Source: Paenibacillus apiarius
Lineage (GTDB): Bacteria > Bacillota > Bacilli > Paenibacillales > Paenibacillaceae
Direction of reading: 5' to 3'
Length of the DNA stretch: 64,000 bases
Assembly: GCF_017052585.1 (NCBI RefSeq)
Contig: NZ_JAFFHZ010000001.1
Location: 2,435,001-2,499,000 of the forward strand
Shown here one piece after another: positions 36,553 to 45,354 of the stretch (positions are counted from its first letter, which is position 1; every line of letters begins with the position of its first letter). Position numbers and translations under genes: made by a program. The notes beneath the pieces are model-generated. The model did not search any database. It was not told the origin of the DNA and saw only the letters and a program-made list of their open reading frames with translations.

Positions 36553-36896
36553 AAAGGCGACTTTTCATTCAATCCTGAATGGAAAGTCGCCTTTATTTAT
36601 GTTCTTCTCTATCTCTTTTACTTCATAATTGTCAATATTCTTTTGAGATTGACAGCGAAAATGGCCATTGCTCCTTGCATGTGCATGCCAGACCTGAGGA
36701 AGATGCTACATCATACCTGTGTCTATGTTTCAACTCGCTATGTTTTGCTGATTTGATGCTTACCGAATAGGTTTTTGATTTCGCCCCTTCTTTATAACAA
36801 CCTTCTTTAAAAGGACATTGCTTACACTTTTCGATATCAAAGTAATACGTGTCTACTTGATCTGGTCTCAGGGCTTCCGCAATAGCTTAACTCTAT
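36553..36896 (-). pseudogene. Remnant of an IS1182-type transposase (C-terminal part)
   Basis: Read on the minus strand from 36896: TYYFDIEKCKQCPFKEGCYK then EGAKSKTYSV, the cysteine-rich motif of IS1182-group (DDE) transposases, followed directly by SELKHRHRYDVASSSGL. Intact members have some 25 more residues before SELKHRHGYD, so there is an internal deletion. After GLAC the frame shifts: MQGAMAIFAVNLKRILTIMK, the usual C-terminus, is in another frame and ends at 36618. A hairpin at 36553-36598 (AAAGGCGACTTT / AAAGTCGCCTTT) follows, perhaps the element's terminator or inverted repeat. The 5' portion is missing. Confidence 0.85.
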
Positions 36897-37029
36897 ATTA
36901 GCTAACTTAAATCAACTTTAAAAGAACCTTGAAATAAGTTGAAAAACATCTTGTAAGAAGCAGAAAAAGAGGTTAATATATTTTTATTGACTGAATAGTT
37001 AATTTATAGTCATTAAAAGGAGGGGGATT

Positions 37030-37623
37030 ATGCCTAAGATTGTCACCGAACATGAAAAAGAAATGGTGAGAGAAGCGATGTATACAAAAGGGATTGAACT
37101 GATTCGCAAAAAAGGCGTAAAGCGGGTTACTGTGGAGGATATCACCATTGCGACAAATATCGGTAAAGGTTCCTTTTACTCGTACTACAATTCCAAAGAA
37201 GAACTCCTCTATACGATTATCAAAAAAAACGAACAAAGCATGTTTGAGAGAGTAGAGGCCCTCTTGTCCGAAGAAATACATGTGAAAGAGAAGATTGTAA
37301 GGGCATTGAAGGAGATCTATTTGGCTACGGACAGTATTGTACTCTACGTGTCTCCATCGGACATCGAGTATCTGCTTCGCAAGCTTCCTGAAGAGGCGGC
37401 AGATTGGGAAACAGTAAAATCTAACGACTATTTTAGCAGGACACTATCGCTGTGCGGCATTGACGATTCGGAATGCGAGATGGATGTGCTCGCTTATTTA
37501 ATGAATGCACTCCATTATATCGGGTCGACAGAGATGCCTTTTGGAGATCGGGGGAAAAAGAAGGCCCTGGATATACTCGTTCACTCCATTGCCGACTACA
37601 TGGCGGGGGGAGCCAAGCAATGA
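37030..37623 (+). CDS. TetR family transcriptional regulator
   Basis: 197 residues. The N-terminal TetR DNA-binding domain is clear (RKKGVKRVTVEDITIATNIG then KGSFYSYYNSKEELLYTII). The C-terminal ligand domain is divergent. Strong ribosome site AAGGAGGGGG. Upstream, TGACT and AGTCA separated by 15 nt (36988-37012) could be its operator. The hydrolase gene follows 94 nt downstream in the same direction and is the most likely regulated partner. Confidence 0.92.
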   Translation: MPKIVTEHEKEMVREAMYTKGIELIRKKGVKRVTVEDITIATNIGKGSFYSYYNSKEELLYTIIKKNEQSMFERVEALLSEEIHVKEKIVRALKEIYLATDSIVLYVSPSDIEYLLRKLPEEAADWETVKSNDYFSRTLSLCGIDDSECEMDVLAYLMNALHYIGSTEMPFGDRGKKKALDILVHSIADYMAGGAKQ

Positions 37624-37717
37624 GAGAATTCCCAAATAAATACAAACTGTCGTATGGGATTGACCACAATTGTTCCGTTGAGCGGAACCACGGTCATATC
37701 GGTTATCGGAGGTACCT

Positions 37718-38815
37718 ATGAGCGTTTTATTGATAGTTTTAAGCGGATTGCTTATATTAATGGTTTGCTTGGTTCTGTTTGTCCAGTACAAGAAAAAGAA
37801 GAAGGCCAATCAAATTCGAATTGCGCCCACGAGCAACGGCATTGATTGCAGAGAGTTCGTCATGATCGGCGGCATTTCGCAATATTTGCATCATCGAGGC
37901 GAGGACGTTGACAATCCGGTACTGCTGTTTCTGCATGGCGGCCCAGGAGAGCCGATATTGCCATTTGCCCAAGAGTTCCAGATCCCGTGGGAGAAGCATG
38001 TAACAGTTGTGCATTGGGATCAAAGGAACTGTGGCAAAACCTATTTCAACAATGATCCGGAACAAGTTGCTCCAACAACCACCGTTGACCGTATCGTTCA
38101 GGATACTTATGAAATTGTAGAATATTTGAGAAATAAGTATCACAAAGAGAAGATTATTATTTTGGGACATTCATGGGGCTCGGTGCTAGGCAGTTTGTTC
38201 AGCAAAAAATATCCGGAGCTCGTGCAGGCCTATATCGGCGTCGGGCAGGTTGTCAATATGATTGACAATGAACGCGTCGGGTACGAAAAAGTACTGGAAT
38301 CAGCAAAAGAAGCGGGAAACGACAACGATTATCAAGCTCTCCTTCGTTTGGAACCATACCCTCCCCGCGCATTCGATGATGACATGATCAGGAAACTTAA
38401 GAAGGTTCGAAAATTCCAAAGAAAATATAAGTTAGCGGCCGGTCCAACAATGGAATTGATCGGCAATGTTTTATGTTCACCATTTTATACGTTCAAGGAT
38501 ATGCGTTATTTCTTTATCTCCGGGGCATTTAGTGTCGGACAGCGTCATATTTGGAAATATTTAATGGAATCGTTGGATTTGTCGTCGATGGGCGCCGCGT
38601 TTGAAATACCTGTCTTTTATGTACATGGCGATCGGGACTGGCAAACTCCCTATCCGCTGGCACAGGAATTCTTTGCAACCATAGAAGCTCCGCTCAAGCG
38701 GTTTTACTCCATACCGGATGCAGGACATATTGCCATGCTTGAACGAAAGGAGGCATTCAACGAGGCGTTATTTGATATTTTGGAGCGAACGAATGTTATG
38801 GCGACGGCCAAGTGA
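37718..38815 (+). CDS. Membrane-anchored alpha/beta hydrolase (proline iminopeptidase-like)
   Basis: 365 residues. An N-terminal membrane helix (LLIVLSGLLILMVCLVLFV) and a lysine cluster (KKKKK) tether the enzyme, then an alpha/beta hydrolase domain: oxyanion motif LFLHGGPGEP, WDQRNCGKT (the proline iminopeptidase DQRGxGxS region), nucleophile in LGHSWGSVLG, acid in VHGDRDWQTP and histidine in PDAGHIAML. All catalytic residues are present. The true substrate is unknown. ATCGGAGGTACCT lies before the ATG. Probably paired with the TetR gene upstream. Confidence 0.9.
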   Translation: MSVLLIVLSGLLILMVCLVLFVQYKKKKKANQIRIAPTSNGIDCREFVMIGGISQYLHHRGEDVDNPVLLFLHGGPGEPILPFAQEFQIPWEKHVTVVHWDQRNCGKTYFNNDPEQVAPTTTVDRIVQDTYEIVEYLRNKYHKEKIIILGHSWGSVLGSLFSKKYPELVQAYIGVGQVVNMIDNERVGYEKVLESAKEAGNDNDYQALLRLEPYPPRAFDDDMIRKLKKVRKFQRKYKLAAGPTMELIGNVLCSPFYTFKDMRYFFISGAFSVGQRHIWKYLMESLDLSSMGAAFEIPVFYVHGDRDWQTPYPLAQEFFATIEAPLKRFYSIPDAGHIAMLERKEAFNEALFDILERTNVMATAK

Positions 38816-39212
38816 GTATCTGCACGGGGCTCCGTTAATACAGGCGGATGCGCTTATTGTCGCGGTCAATATCCATGCAATTTTACGAAATGGCGGAAAG
38901 TGCGTTGAAGTGCTTGCAGGCGAGATGTTGAAGGCTGCCCATAGGTTCTGCGCGGAGCCGGGCGTTTTGGGCACTTGGGTGGTGTAGTCTAAGTTTTAGA
39001 GGCTTACCGATGGTGGTGTATCCCTGAACAAGGTCCCCGTTTTGAAACGAATGTAGCTACCAATGTCCAAAGGATAGCTTTCTCTGCGGTGTATTATGGC
39101 AGGGTTCTGGACGAAGGGCACATCGTATTAATGGCGCTGATGGGGTTTGCTCTCAGAGCCGTTCCTTCCACAACTTGTGGCAATGTCTGTGAAAGCATTT
39201 TCCACCACAATT
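38816..39212 (+). other. Gene-free stretch with decayed open frames
   Basis: About 400 bp between the hydrolase and the third sulfurtransferase 3' end. A frame at 38820-38987 reads ADALIVAVNIHAILRNGG ... GVLGTWVV and another near 39090-39205 reads GHIVLMALMGFALRAVPS, but neither has a start with a ribosome site or a recognisable family. I see no confident gene, promoter or RNA here. Confidence 0.5.
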
Positions 39213-39273
39213 GACAGCTGGAGCGATTGGTGCTCCTATGAAGATAATCCGGTGGCGACGGGCAATGAATGAA
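39213..39273 (+). repeat. Third copy of the sulfurtransferase 3' end (orphan)
   Basis: GACAGCTGGAGCGATTGG followed by codons for CSYEDNPVATGNE and a TGA stop. The 15-base core AGCTGGAGCGATTGG is identical to 35081-35095 and 36422-36436. A good terminator follows at once, as expected for the original gene end. Confidence 0.8.
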
Positions 39274-39280
39274 CCAACCG

Positions 39281-39307
39281 AGAGGCCGCGACGGACGCGG
39301 CCTCTTT
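39281..39307 (+). terminator. Terminator after the third 3'-end copy
   Basis: AGAGGCCGCG pairs with CGCGGCCTCT around ACGGA, followed by TT. It probably terminated the ancestral sulfurtransferase gene. Confidence 0.75.
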
Positions 39308-39355
39308 GCTCTGCAATAGTTCAATCTGATCTGTATAACGCAAGTGCAGTATTTA

Positions 39356-40060
39356 CTATTTCTTTTTTTGCGTTACCTTGCCTTTAACATCCCCGATGCT
39401 TACTTTACCGTTGCCGGACTGTGTAATGGCTGCATCCTTCGCCACGCCGTCGATGTCAAGAGAGCCGTCTCTGACGTCAATCACAGCCGAGCCTCCCACC
39501 TGCTCGATGATGATGTGTCCATTAATGTTCGCGATGGTTACGTCCGATGCAATCTCGCGGATTGTAATATCGCCGTCTCTATTATCTATATCAAGGGGTC
39601 CTGCTGTGTTTAACACTTGAATATTGCCGTTTATATTGCCTATTTTAACATTCGAAGACATATTGGATATGTGCATATCCCCATCCCTATGGGACATGAT
39701 GTCCACCTGAAGGTGCTTCGGCACCTTGATTTGAAGATCCACAAATCCCGAGCCCATCGCCAAAAATTGACCTTCAAAGGAAGCGTCCAAATAAGCGGTA
39801 TCCTCCCGATTCTCCAATTTAAGCTTCAACTTATCTAAACTGATACCCTTAGCCCTTGCCTGGGCCGTGACTTCAATCTTGTCCGAGTCCGTATGGCCTG
39901 CAATCTCAATTTCCCCATTTCGGTTGTCAATTACAAGCTTCGAGAGGCCGGCTGTCTGTAATTCCAGATCCCTGGTTTCCGTTTGTTCCTCGCCCGTCCC
40001 GCATGCCGCAATCAGAAACAGCATAGATAGGACGATTGCGCACTTCAACACTTTCTTCAT
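39356..40060 (-). CDS. DUF4097-like beta-helix lipoprotein
   Basis: 234 residues. Lipobox LIAACG near residue 20 makes it a membrane-anchored lipoprotein. The rest is a series of short repeats of the DUF4097 (putative adhesin) type, such as KLVIDNRNGEIEIAG, DIDNRDGDITIREIASDV and VIDVRDGSLDIDGVAKD, expected to form a right-handed beta-helix. It ends KKK. It is the last gene of a minus-strand unit behind an ABC-2 transporter, divergent from a fused kinase-regulator, so it may be induced by the same envelope signal. ATG after GGGGAG. Confidence 0.85.
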   Translation of the reverse strand: MKKVLKCAIVLSMLFLIAACGTGEEQTETRDLELQTAGLSKLVIDNRNGEIEIAGHTDSDKIEVTAQARAKGISLDKLKLKLENREDTAYLDASFEGQFLAMGSGFVDLQIKVPKHLQVDIMSHRDGDMHISNMSSNVKIGNINGNIQVLNTAGPLDIDNRDGDITIREIASDVTIANINGHIIIEQVGGSAVIDVRDGSLDIDGVAKDAAITQSGNGKVSIGDVKGKVTQKKK

Positions 40061-40090
40061 ATGTTTCTCCCCATTTCTTGTTTTTGTTAG

Positions 40091-41026
40091 TCATGCCACA
40101 TCGCGTTTTACAAATAAGGGATACGATATCAAATGCATCACCGCTAGGTGAAGCACGATAAATACAACGGAAAATCCGAGCGTGATTCCGTCAACGGAAG
40201 GCGTACCATAGAAGAATGGCGTGAAATCCGTATGTGAAAACACAAAATATTTCGTCCAGGCCCAGCCGTTCATTGCAATCGCCATAATAAATCCAGTCAG
40301 CGATACGAGAAGGGATATGACAATGGAGAACGTCGTGCTCCGAAAGGCTGCGGAAATCATAAAAGCCAACGTAATCGCCACTAACATGAATGGAATATTG
40401 AACACATACCCCCCGAGCAAGGCCTGCAGCATGGGGACCTCGCCTACGGCCTGATTTTTCACATACAAATAGTGATCGCCTAAACCGTCAAAACCGAATA
40501 TGAATCCACCGAATAGAATGGACACCAGCATGCCAATCAGAGACAGAAAGAGACCGAACAAGATAGCGGCAGCATATTTCGAAAAATAGATCTTGGTACG
40601 GCTGGCCGATCGGGTCAATAACAGCTTGATCGTGCCCGACACAAATTCGGCAGCAACAATTTCACCGGCAATAATGATGGAAATGAGGGACACCGCAAAA
40701 ATAATATTGCCCACTTGGCTCACAGCAAAGCTCCACGCATTCGTGTGCGGCGCCTGATCGTGCTCCAAGTAGTATTGATTCAGCAGCATGTTCTTCTCCG
40801 CTTGCTTCACTTCGATCTTCAGCGCATCTGGCTTTGCCGCTTCCTGCTTAAGCAAAATATTCTCCTGTTCGAGCTGCGTCCGCCAATCTTCACTGACAGC
40901 GCTGCTTCCCGATGTTTTCAGATTTACAATCTGGAGCAGCACGTAGATCACTACCAACGCGACCATAACCCAGGTGCGTCTCCGCTTATAAATTTTCATG
41001 TTTTCGTTGCGAATTAAAGGTATCAA
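40091..41026 (-). CDS. ABC-2 type transporter permease
   Basis: 311 residues: an N-terminal helix (TWVMVALVVIYVLLQIVNL), a large loop of about 90 residues, then five further helices, with the ABC-2 element AAEFVSGTIKLLLTRSASRT preceding KIYFSKYAAAILFGLFLSL. Partner of the ATPase upstream; the TTG start overlaps that gene's TGA (TTGA) and is preceded by GGAGGAG. Cargo unknown; such pairs next to two-component systems often handle antimicrobial peptides or lipids. Confidence 0.9.
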   Translation of the reverse strand: MIPLIRNENMKIYKRRRTWVMVALVVIYVLLQIVNLKTSGSSAVSEDWRTQLEQENILLKQEAAKPDALKIEVKQAEKNMLLNQYYLEHDQAPHTNAWSFAVSQVGNIIFAVSLISIIIAGEIVAAEFVSGTIKLLLTRSASRTKIYFSKYAAAILFGLFLSLIGMLVSILFGGFIFGFDGLGDHYLYVKNQAVGEVPMLQALLGGYVFNIPFMLVAITLAFMISAAFRSTTFSIVISLLVSLTGFIMAIAMNGWAWTKYFVFSHTDFTPFFYGTPSVDGITLGFSVVFIVLHLAVMHLISYPLFVKRDVA

Positions 41027-41934
41027 AGGTTGTCTCCTCCCGTAATCTCCATAAACTTGTCCTCAAGCGTCTTCTTTATCGTATGGACACCGAATACACT
41101 TATTCCGGCAGCCATCAGCTTCTGGTTGATTTCAGGAATGCGCGCTTTCGGAATGCGAACCTGTATCTGTCGTTGGTCTGTCATGATTTCCTCGCCGAAC
41201 ATTAAGGATTGCAGAATTTGTACGGCCAGATCCGGGCGGTCGACTTCAAACCGGGCTTGGGCGAGTTCCTCTTCCACCATGTCCGCCATGTTATGCATCC
41301 CGACCAGCTTCCCTTTTTGCAAAATAGCGACCCGATCGCACATCATTTCCATCTCGGACATCAGATGACTGGAGATGACGACACCGACGCCTTCTTTTTG
41401 CGCCAGGTTTCTTAAATGCCCTCTCAGCTCGCGGATTCCGGCCGGATCGAGTCCGTTTGTCGGCTCGTCTAGAACGAGCAGGGAAGGCTTATGGACGAGG
41501 ACGACGGCAAGGCCCAAGCGCTGCCGCATGCCAAGCGAATAGGTCGCGACTTTATCGTTGATGCTATGCTCCAAATCGACTAAAGAAACGACCTCCCGTA
41601 TTCGTTTTTCTGTCACGCCCGGTGTCATTCTGGAGAAATGAATCAAATTATCATAGCCGGATAAGTATTTGTATAAATCCGGATTTTCCACAATGACTCC
41701 TACATGCTTCATCGCCTGTTCAAAATGAGTATGCGCATCGATTCCATGAATGAGCACTTGGCCGCCTGATTTGGAGCTCAGGCCGGCGATCATTCGAATC
41801 GTGGTCGTTTTTCCCGCCCCGTTCGGACCGAGCAAGCCCAGAATTTCTCCCTTTTCCATTTCCAACGTTACATGGTCTACAATGATCTTGTTGCCTATCT
41901 TTTTCGTAAGATCACGAATTTGCAGCAGCGACAA
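41023..41934 (-). CDS. ABC transporter ATP-binding protein
   Basis: 303 residues with Walker A GPNGAGKTT, signature YSLGMRQRLG (the variant typical of drug/peptide ABC-2 exporters), Walker B LLVLDEPTNGLD and H loop VVISSHLMSEME. A C-terminal extension of about 85 residues follows, as in BcrA/DrrA-type proteins. Start TTG 41934 has AAGGGAG 9 nt upstream. First gene of the minus-strand unit that continues with the permease and the DUF4097-like lipoprotein. Confidence 0.93.
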   Translation of the reverse strand: MSLLQIRDLTKKIGNKIIVDHVTLEMEKGEILGLLGPNGAGKTTTIRMIAGLSSKSGGQVLIHGIDAHTHFEQAMKHVGVIVENPDLYKYLSGYDNLIHFSRMTPGVTEKRIREVVSLVDLEHSINDKVATYSLGMRQRLGLAVVLVHKPSLLVLDEPTNGLDPAGIRELRGHLRNLAQKEGVGVVISSHLMSEMEMMCDRVAILQKGKLVGMHNMADMVEEELAQARFEVDRPDLAVQILQSLMFGEEIMTDQRQIQVRIPKARIPEINQKLMAAGISVFGVHTIKKTLEDKFMEITGGDNL

Positions 41935-42042
41935 TGACTCGCACTCCCTTTTGTTAATGAATTGAATGAGATATAATTTCCGTGTTCAACTGGATTCATC
42001 TCATCCACCATCAAGCTAACAAACCAGCTGTCATAACACCCA

Positions 42043-42057
42043 GTGACAAAGCGTCAC
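42043..42057. promoter_or_regulatory. Palindrome between divergent transporter and regulator genes
   Basis: GTGAC-AAAGC-GTCAC, a perfect 5-bp inverted repeat with a 5-nt centre, midway between the transporter gene start (41934) and the kinase-regulator start (42138). It is a plausible binding site for the LuxR-type domain encoded next door. Confidence 0.4.
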
Positions 42058-42137
42058 AACCTTGATATGACAAGGGAAAACGGGCTTTTTTATACAGTTT
42101 GTCATTCATTTCACATTGGTTGATCGGAGTTGTGCAT

Positions 42138-43922
42138 ATGCGCCTTTTTAACAAGCGATGGTCTTGGCAGGATTGGACCATGTATATCATTCGAATCGTA
42201 TGGGTCGCAGCCGTCATCCTGTTGATGTATCAGGATAAGCCGGATTTTCCTTTTTGGCCGGTGCTTGTTTCTCTGCTGGCTTGCCATACGATTCCTTTTT
42301 TATTTGTGAAGAGTTACTATTCCCGTTATTTCATAGCGGAATGCTTATTTGCCGGAGGTTTGTCGCTTTTCCTTGCTTATGATCTCGAATTAATCCGGCT
42401 ATTTCCTCCTGCGCTCTTTACGATTGCATTCTACAGCCGTGGCAAAGCGCATTGGTTCTCGCTGCCCATCGCCGTAATTCTGTTCACATTAAGTGTGGGC
42501 GAATCAATTTCCTCATCGCTGTCACATCCTTTGATATGGCAAAGCTTAGCGGATGCCCTTCTTTTCTATGGGATTAGCTTCGCTCTGCAAAAAGGGGCAG
42601 TGTCCATCGATGCTATTAAACAGAAGCTCGCGTTGATTAAAGAGCAATATACGATTCTGGAGCAATACTCATCACAGATCGAACGGATGACGCTGCTGGA
42701 AGAACGATACCGCATGGCCCGTGAACTGCATGACACGATCGGACACACCTTTACCTCGATGATATTGGGCATGGAAACCTTGCGTCCCCATATACAGTCG
42801 AATGAAGGGGAAGCCAAGCTGCAGGGCATGCTTAAGCTTGCCAGAACAGGCTTGGACGATATCAGGCGTCAAGTGCACCAGATGGATCCTTTAGAGGAAG
42901 CACTTCCTCTGGACCGGTCTTTGCTCCAAATCATTGATGAATTTAAAGCAAACACGGGAGTCCGCATCCTTTTTCGTACGATGGGTGAACCTTATCCTGT
43001 GATGAAGCAGGCCAAGCTCACGTTGTACCGCTGCTTGCAGGAGGCTCTGACCAATGCGAGCCGGCACGGTCAAGCCAGCTCGATTCAGGTTGTTCTTCAA
43101 TATGATCACGCTCAGGTGATGCTGCAGGTGCAGGATAACGGCAAGGGCGCGGAAGCTATTCAATACGGCTTTGGGCTTTCGGGCATGAAGGAGCGTCTTG
43201 TCTCGCTGCAAGGGCAGCTCTATATCCATACGCAGAAGGATGAGGGCACGATGGTAACGTGCACGATCCCAAATCAGATTAGTGAGGGCAGCCAGAAGAT
43301 CAAGATATTGCTGGCGGACGACCAGCCGTTGATTCGCGAAAGCCTGAGGCTGCTGTTGGGGGAAGAAAAGGATTTTGAAGTCGTGGTTGCCGGGAACGGG
43401 AAACAAGCCCTCGAGCAATGCGAGCAGGGGCGTCCCGATATTATATTAATGGACATCAATATGCCGGAAATGGACGGGATTGCGGCGACCAAAATAATTA
43501 AAGAAGCATGGCCGGGCATGCGTGTCATTATGATCACGACCATTGAGGATGTGTCTTATGCCGCTGAAGCGCTTCGCAGCGGGGCGGAAGGTTATATGCT
43601 GAAATCCATTCATCCCAAAGAATTGGCGGCGACCATCCGGCTCGTATATGGCGGGGGAACGATGATTTCGCAGGACGTGGCTCAGCAATTGTTCCACTAT
43701 GAGACGTGGGATTCGAAGCACAATCCGTATGAGCTGACCGAGCGGGAGTTGGATGTTCTCCAGTGCTTGACGGAAGGGCTACGCAATAAAGCAATCGCCC
43801 AGAAGCTGCATTTGTCGGAAGGGACGATTAGAAACTACATTTCCTCCATCTATTTGAAATTGCAGGTGCAGGGCCGTGAAGAGGCTGTGGAGAAGGCAAG
43901 AAATGAACGTCTCATTTGCTAA
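42138..43922 (+). CDS. Fused histidine kinase - response regulator (NarX/NarL type) in one chain
   Basis: 594 residues. Five or so N-terminal membrane helices (to about residue 150), a coiled segment, a HisKA_3 dimerisation domain with phospho-acceptor H198 in RELHDTIGHTF, HATPase_c to about residue 380 (EALTNASRHGQ; GFGLSGMKERL), then without a stop a receiver domain (ILLADDQPLIRES; D439 in LMDINMPEMDG; K in MLKSIHPKE) and a LuxR-type HTH (LTERELDVLQCLTEGLRNKA). In related Bacillales these are two adjacent genes. The join IPNQISEGSQKIKILLADDQ has no internal start codon. GGAG lies 8 nt before ATG 42138. Probably controls the divergent ABC transporter. Confidence 0.9.
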   Translation: MRLFNKRWSWQDWTMYIIRIVWVAAVILLMYQDKPDFPFWPVLVSLLACHTIPFLFVKSYYSRYFIAECLFAGGLSLFLAYDLELIRLFPPALFTIAFYSRGKAHWFSLPIAVILFTLSVGESISSSLSHPLIWQSLADALLFYGISFALQKGAVSIDAIKQKLALIKEQYTILEQYSSQIERMTLLEERYRMARELHDTIGHTFTSMILGMETLRPHIQSNEGEAKLQGMLKLARTGLDDIRRQVHQMDPLEEALPLDRSLLQIIDEFKANTGVRILFRTMGEPYPVMKQAKLTLYRCLQEALTNASRHGQASSIQVVLQYDHAQVMLQVQDNGKGAEAIQYGFGLSGMKERLVSLQGQLYIHTQKDEGTMVTCTIPNQISEGSQKIKILLADDQPLIRESLRLLLGEEKDFEVVVAGNGKQALEQCEQGRPDIILMDINMPEMDGIAATKIIKEAWPGMRVIMITTIEDVSYAAEALRSGAEGYMLKSIHPKELAATIRLVYGGGTMISQDVAQQLFHYETWDSKHNPYELTERELDVLQCLTEGLRNKAIAQKLHLSEGTIRNYISSIYLKLQVQGREEAVEKARNERLIC

Positions 43923-44000
43923 ATGCTGCTCGATCTTTTTACTTTATCTGGGCAAGCTGCGTTTCGCCGTTCTATAAACTAAATTATCGGACTATTATAC

Positions 44001-44043
44001 AAAACCCGTGAAGTTGCTGAATATAGCAATCTCACGGGTTTTG
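44001..44043 (+). terminator. Terminator after the kinase-regulator gene
   Basis: AAAACCCGTGA pairs with TCACGGGTTTT and an inner GC..AGC element tightens a long hairpin. Confidence 0.85.
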
Positions 44044-44076
44044 TTGAGTAAATTCTCTCTTAAATCTTAGGTGTCT

Positions 44077-44346
44077 CTATGGAGCTGTTGTACCAAGAAC
44101 TTCATCAAGTTGAGTTTTAACTTGTTCTTTCGTTAGCAGAACAATCCATCTCATGGACATATGTGAAAAAGACCGAAGGTTCATCAACATTCAGATAAGG
44201 AAAAATACGTGTCGAGGAGGAATTTGGCCTAGGAGTCCGTTCGCCGTTCCATCTATTGGATTCTATCCAATGGATTTCTTTATCTTCTGGCTTGCTTGGA
44301 CTTCTACTGGAAAACAGCCAATCAAATGGCCTCATTTCCTCTTATC
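44077..44346 (-). pseudogene. Probable decayed gene, unknown function
   Basis: On the minus strand a frame reads WIESNRWNGERTPRPNSSST then RIFPYLNVDEPSVFFTYVHE; a coding-like continuation, MRWIVLLTKEQVKTQLDEVL, appears in another frame and ends at 44077. The two pieces abut, suggesting one frameshift near 44160. No family is recognised and no good ribosome site is visible. The adjoining 44350-44640 stretch holds repetitive sequence (GAGTTCAATGTAAGTGGC on the minus strand) but no gene I can support. Confidence 0.35.
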
Positions 44347-44667
44347 GGGGCCTTACGGTCTCATTCTGCTGCATGAATTCCAGTAGAATGCCTTCTTGCC
44401 AGCTTGAAGGTGAAGAAACACTGTACGTTTTCCAATGGAATCTCAAAAGGAAATCTCTACATCAGCCTCATTGCTGCTGCTTGCAGCGAACTCAAAGCCA
44501 CTTACATTGAACTCATAGGAACTTAAAGCGAACGTGACCCCAGCATACCAAACCTGCCAAGCTACCAACGCACCGACAGCGTATGAACCAAAGCATAGCC
44601 TGCAGATAATCTTTCCGCCCCCTTTCGCTCCCCTACACAACATGCATGTCCTCTGTGCACGAATGGT

Positions 44668-45333
44668 TTACAATAAGTGTTCCATTGCGACTTCCTTCAA
44701 TTCGTAGTAACGGATATCCCTGCCTCTTGCTATAGGCTGCAGCCAGCCCTTCTCCACCAATGATCGTAGCCATTTGCGAGCAGTTCGGAAATCGACATCA
44801 AAGCAGTCAGCCACATCCTTGGGCCGAACCCATCTTCCTGGCGACCAGGCGTACCGAAGAATCTCCTTCTCGATGAAGACAGCTGGACGAAGAGGCCGAC
44901 TTCGGATGAGATAAGGACTGAGGACCAATTGCAGCAGGGTGCGGCATATTTCAGGACGGTGCTGAATATCGTCGAAGGAGAAGTGGATCATTTTCCACCC
45001 CATTCCGGTCAGAAAGGTATCCCGGTTCAAGGCGTAGCTGAATTTTTCCCGGTCCATATCTTTTACATGACTTTGAAAACCATCGCATTCGAGCCCAAAC
45101 TTACCGAATGGGGGGAGAGAAGCAACATCGAGAAATTGCGATTTGCGATTCCAGTCGTACACTTCGTACTCTGGATGCAGGTTATCGAAGTTACCGAAGA
45201 GCGGCCGCCACACATTTTTCAACAGCAGCTTCTCGGCATATTGATGTCCTCTGAGCAAGCGTCCCTTTCTTTCGCCGCTTCGATGCGTACGGTGATCATC
45301 CAGAAATGCCGCATGTGCCGTTTCAAAATCCAT
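44668..45333 (-). CDS. Predicted PD-(D/E)XK endonuclease with winged-helix C-terminus
   Basis: 221 residues. The middle has the pattern of DUF559/Vsr-like nucleases: an acidic strand (NRKSQFLDVASLP) followed by GKFGLECDGFQSHVKDMDRE, where E-x-D and the histidine resemble the active site, then RDTFLTGMGWKMIHFSFDDI. The C-terminal 70 residues form a winged helix (WVRPKDVADCFDVDFRTARK, then WLRSLVEKGWLQPIARGRDI). Fold and activity are inference from these patterns. Start ATG is behind AGGAGGAGG. A T-tailed hairpin sits just before the ribosome site. Confidence 0.7.
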   Translation of the reverse strand: MDFETAHAAFLDDHRTHRSGERKGRLLRGHQYAEKLLLKNVWRPLFGNFDNLHPEYEVYDWNRKSQFLDVASLPPFGKFGLECDGFQSHVKDMDREKFSYALNRDTFLTGMGWKMIHFSFDDIQHRPEICRTLLQLVLSPYLIRSRPLRPAVFIEKEILRYAWSPGRWVRPKDVADCFDVDFRTARKWLRSLVEKGWLQPIARGRDIRYYELKEVAMEHLL

Positions 45334-45354
45334 ATCCTTTCTTCCTCCTCCTAA

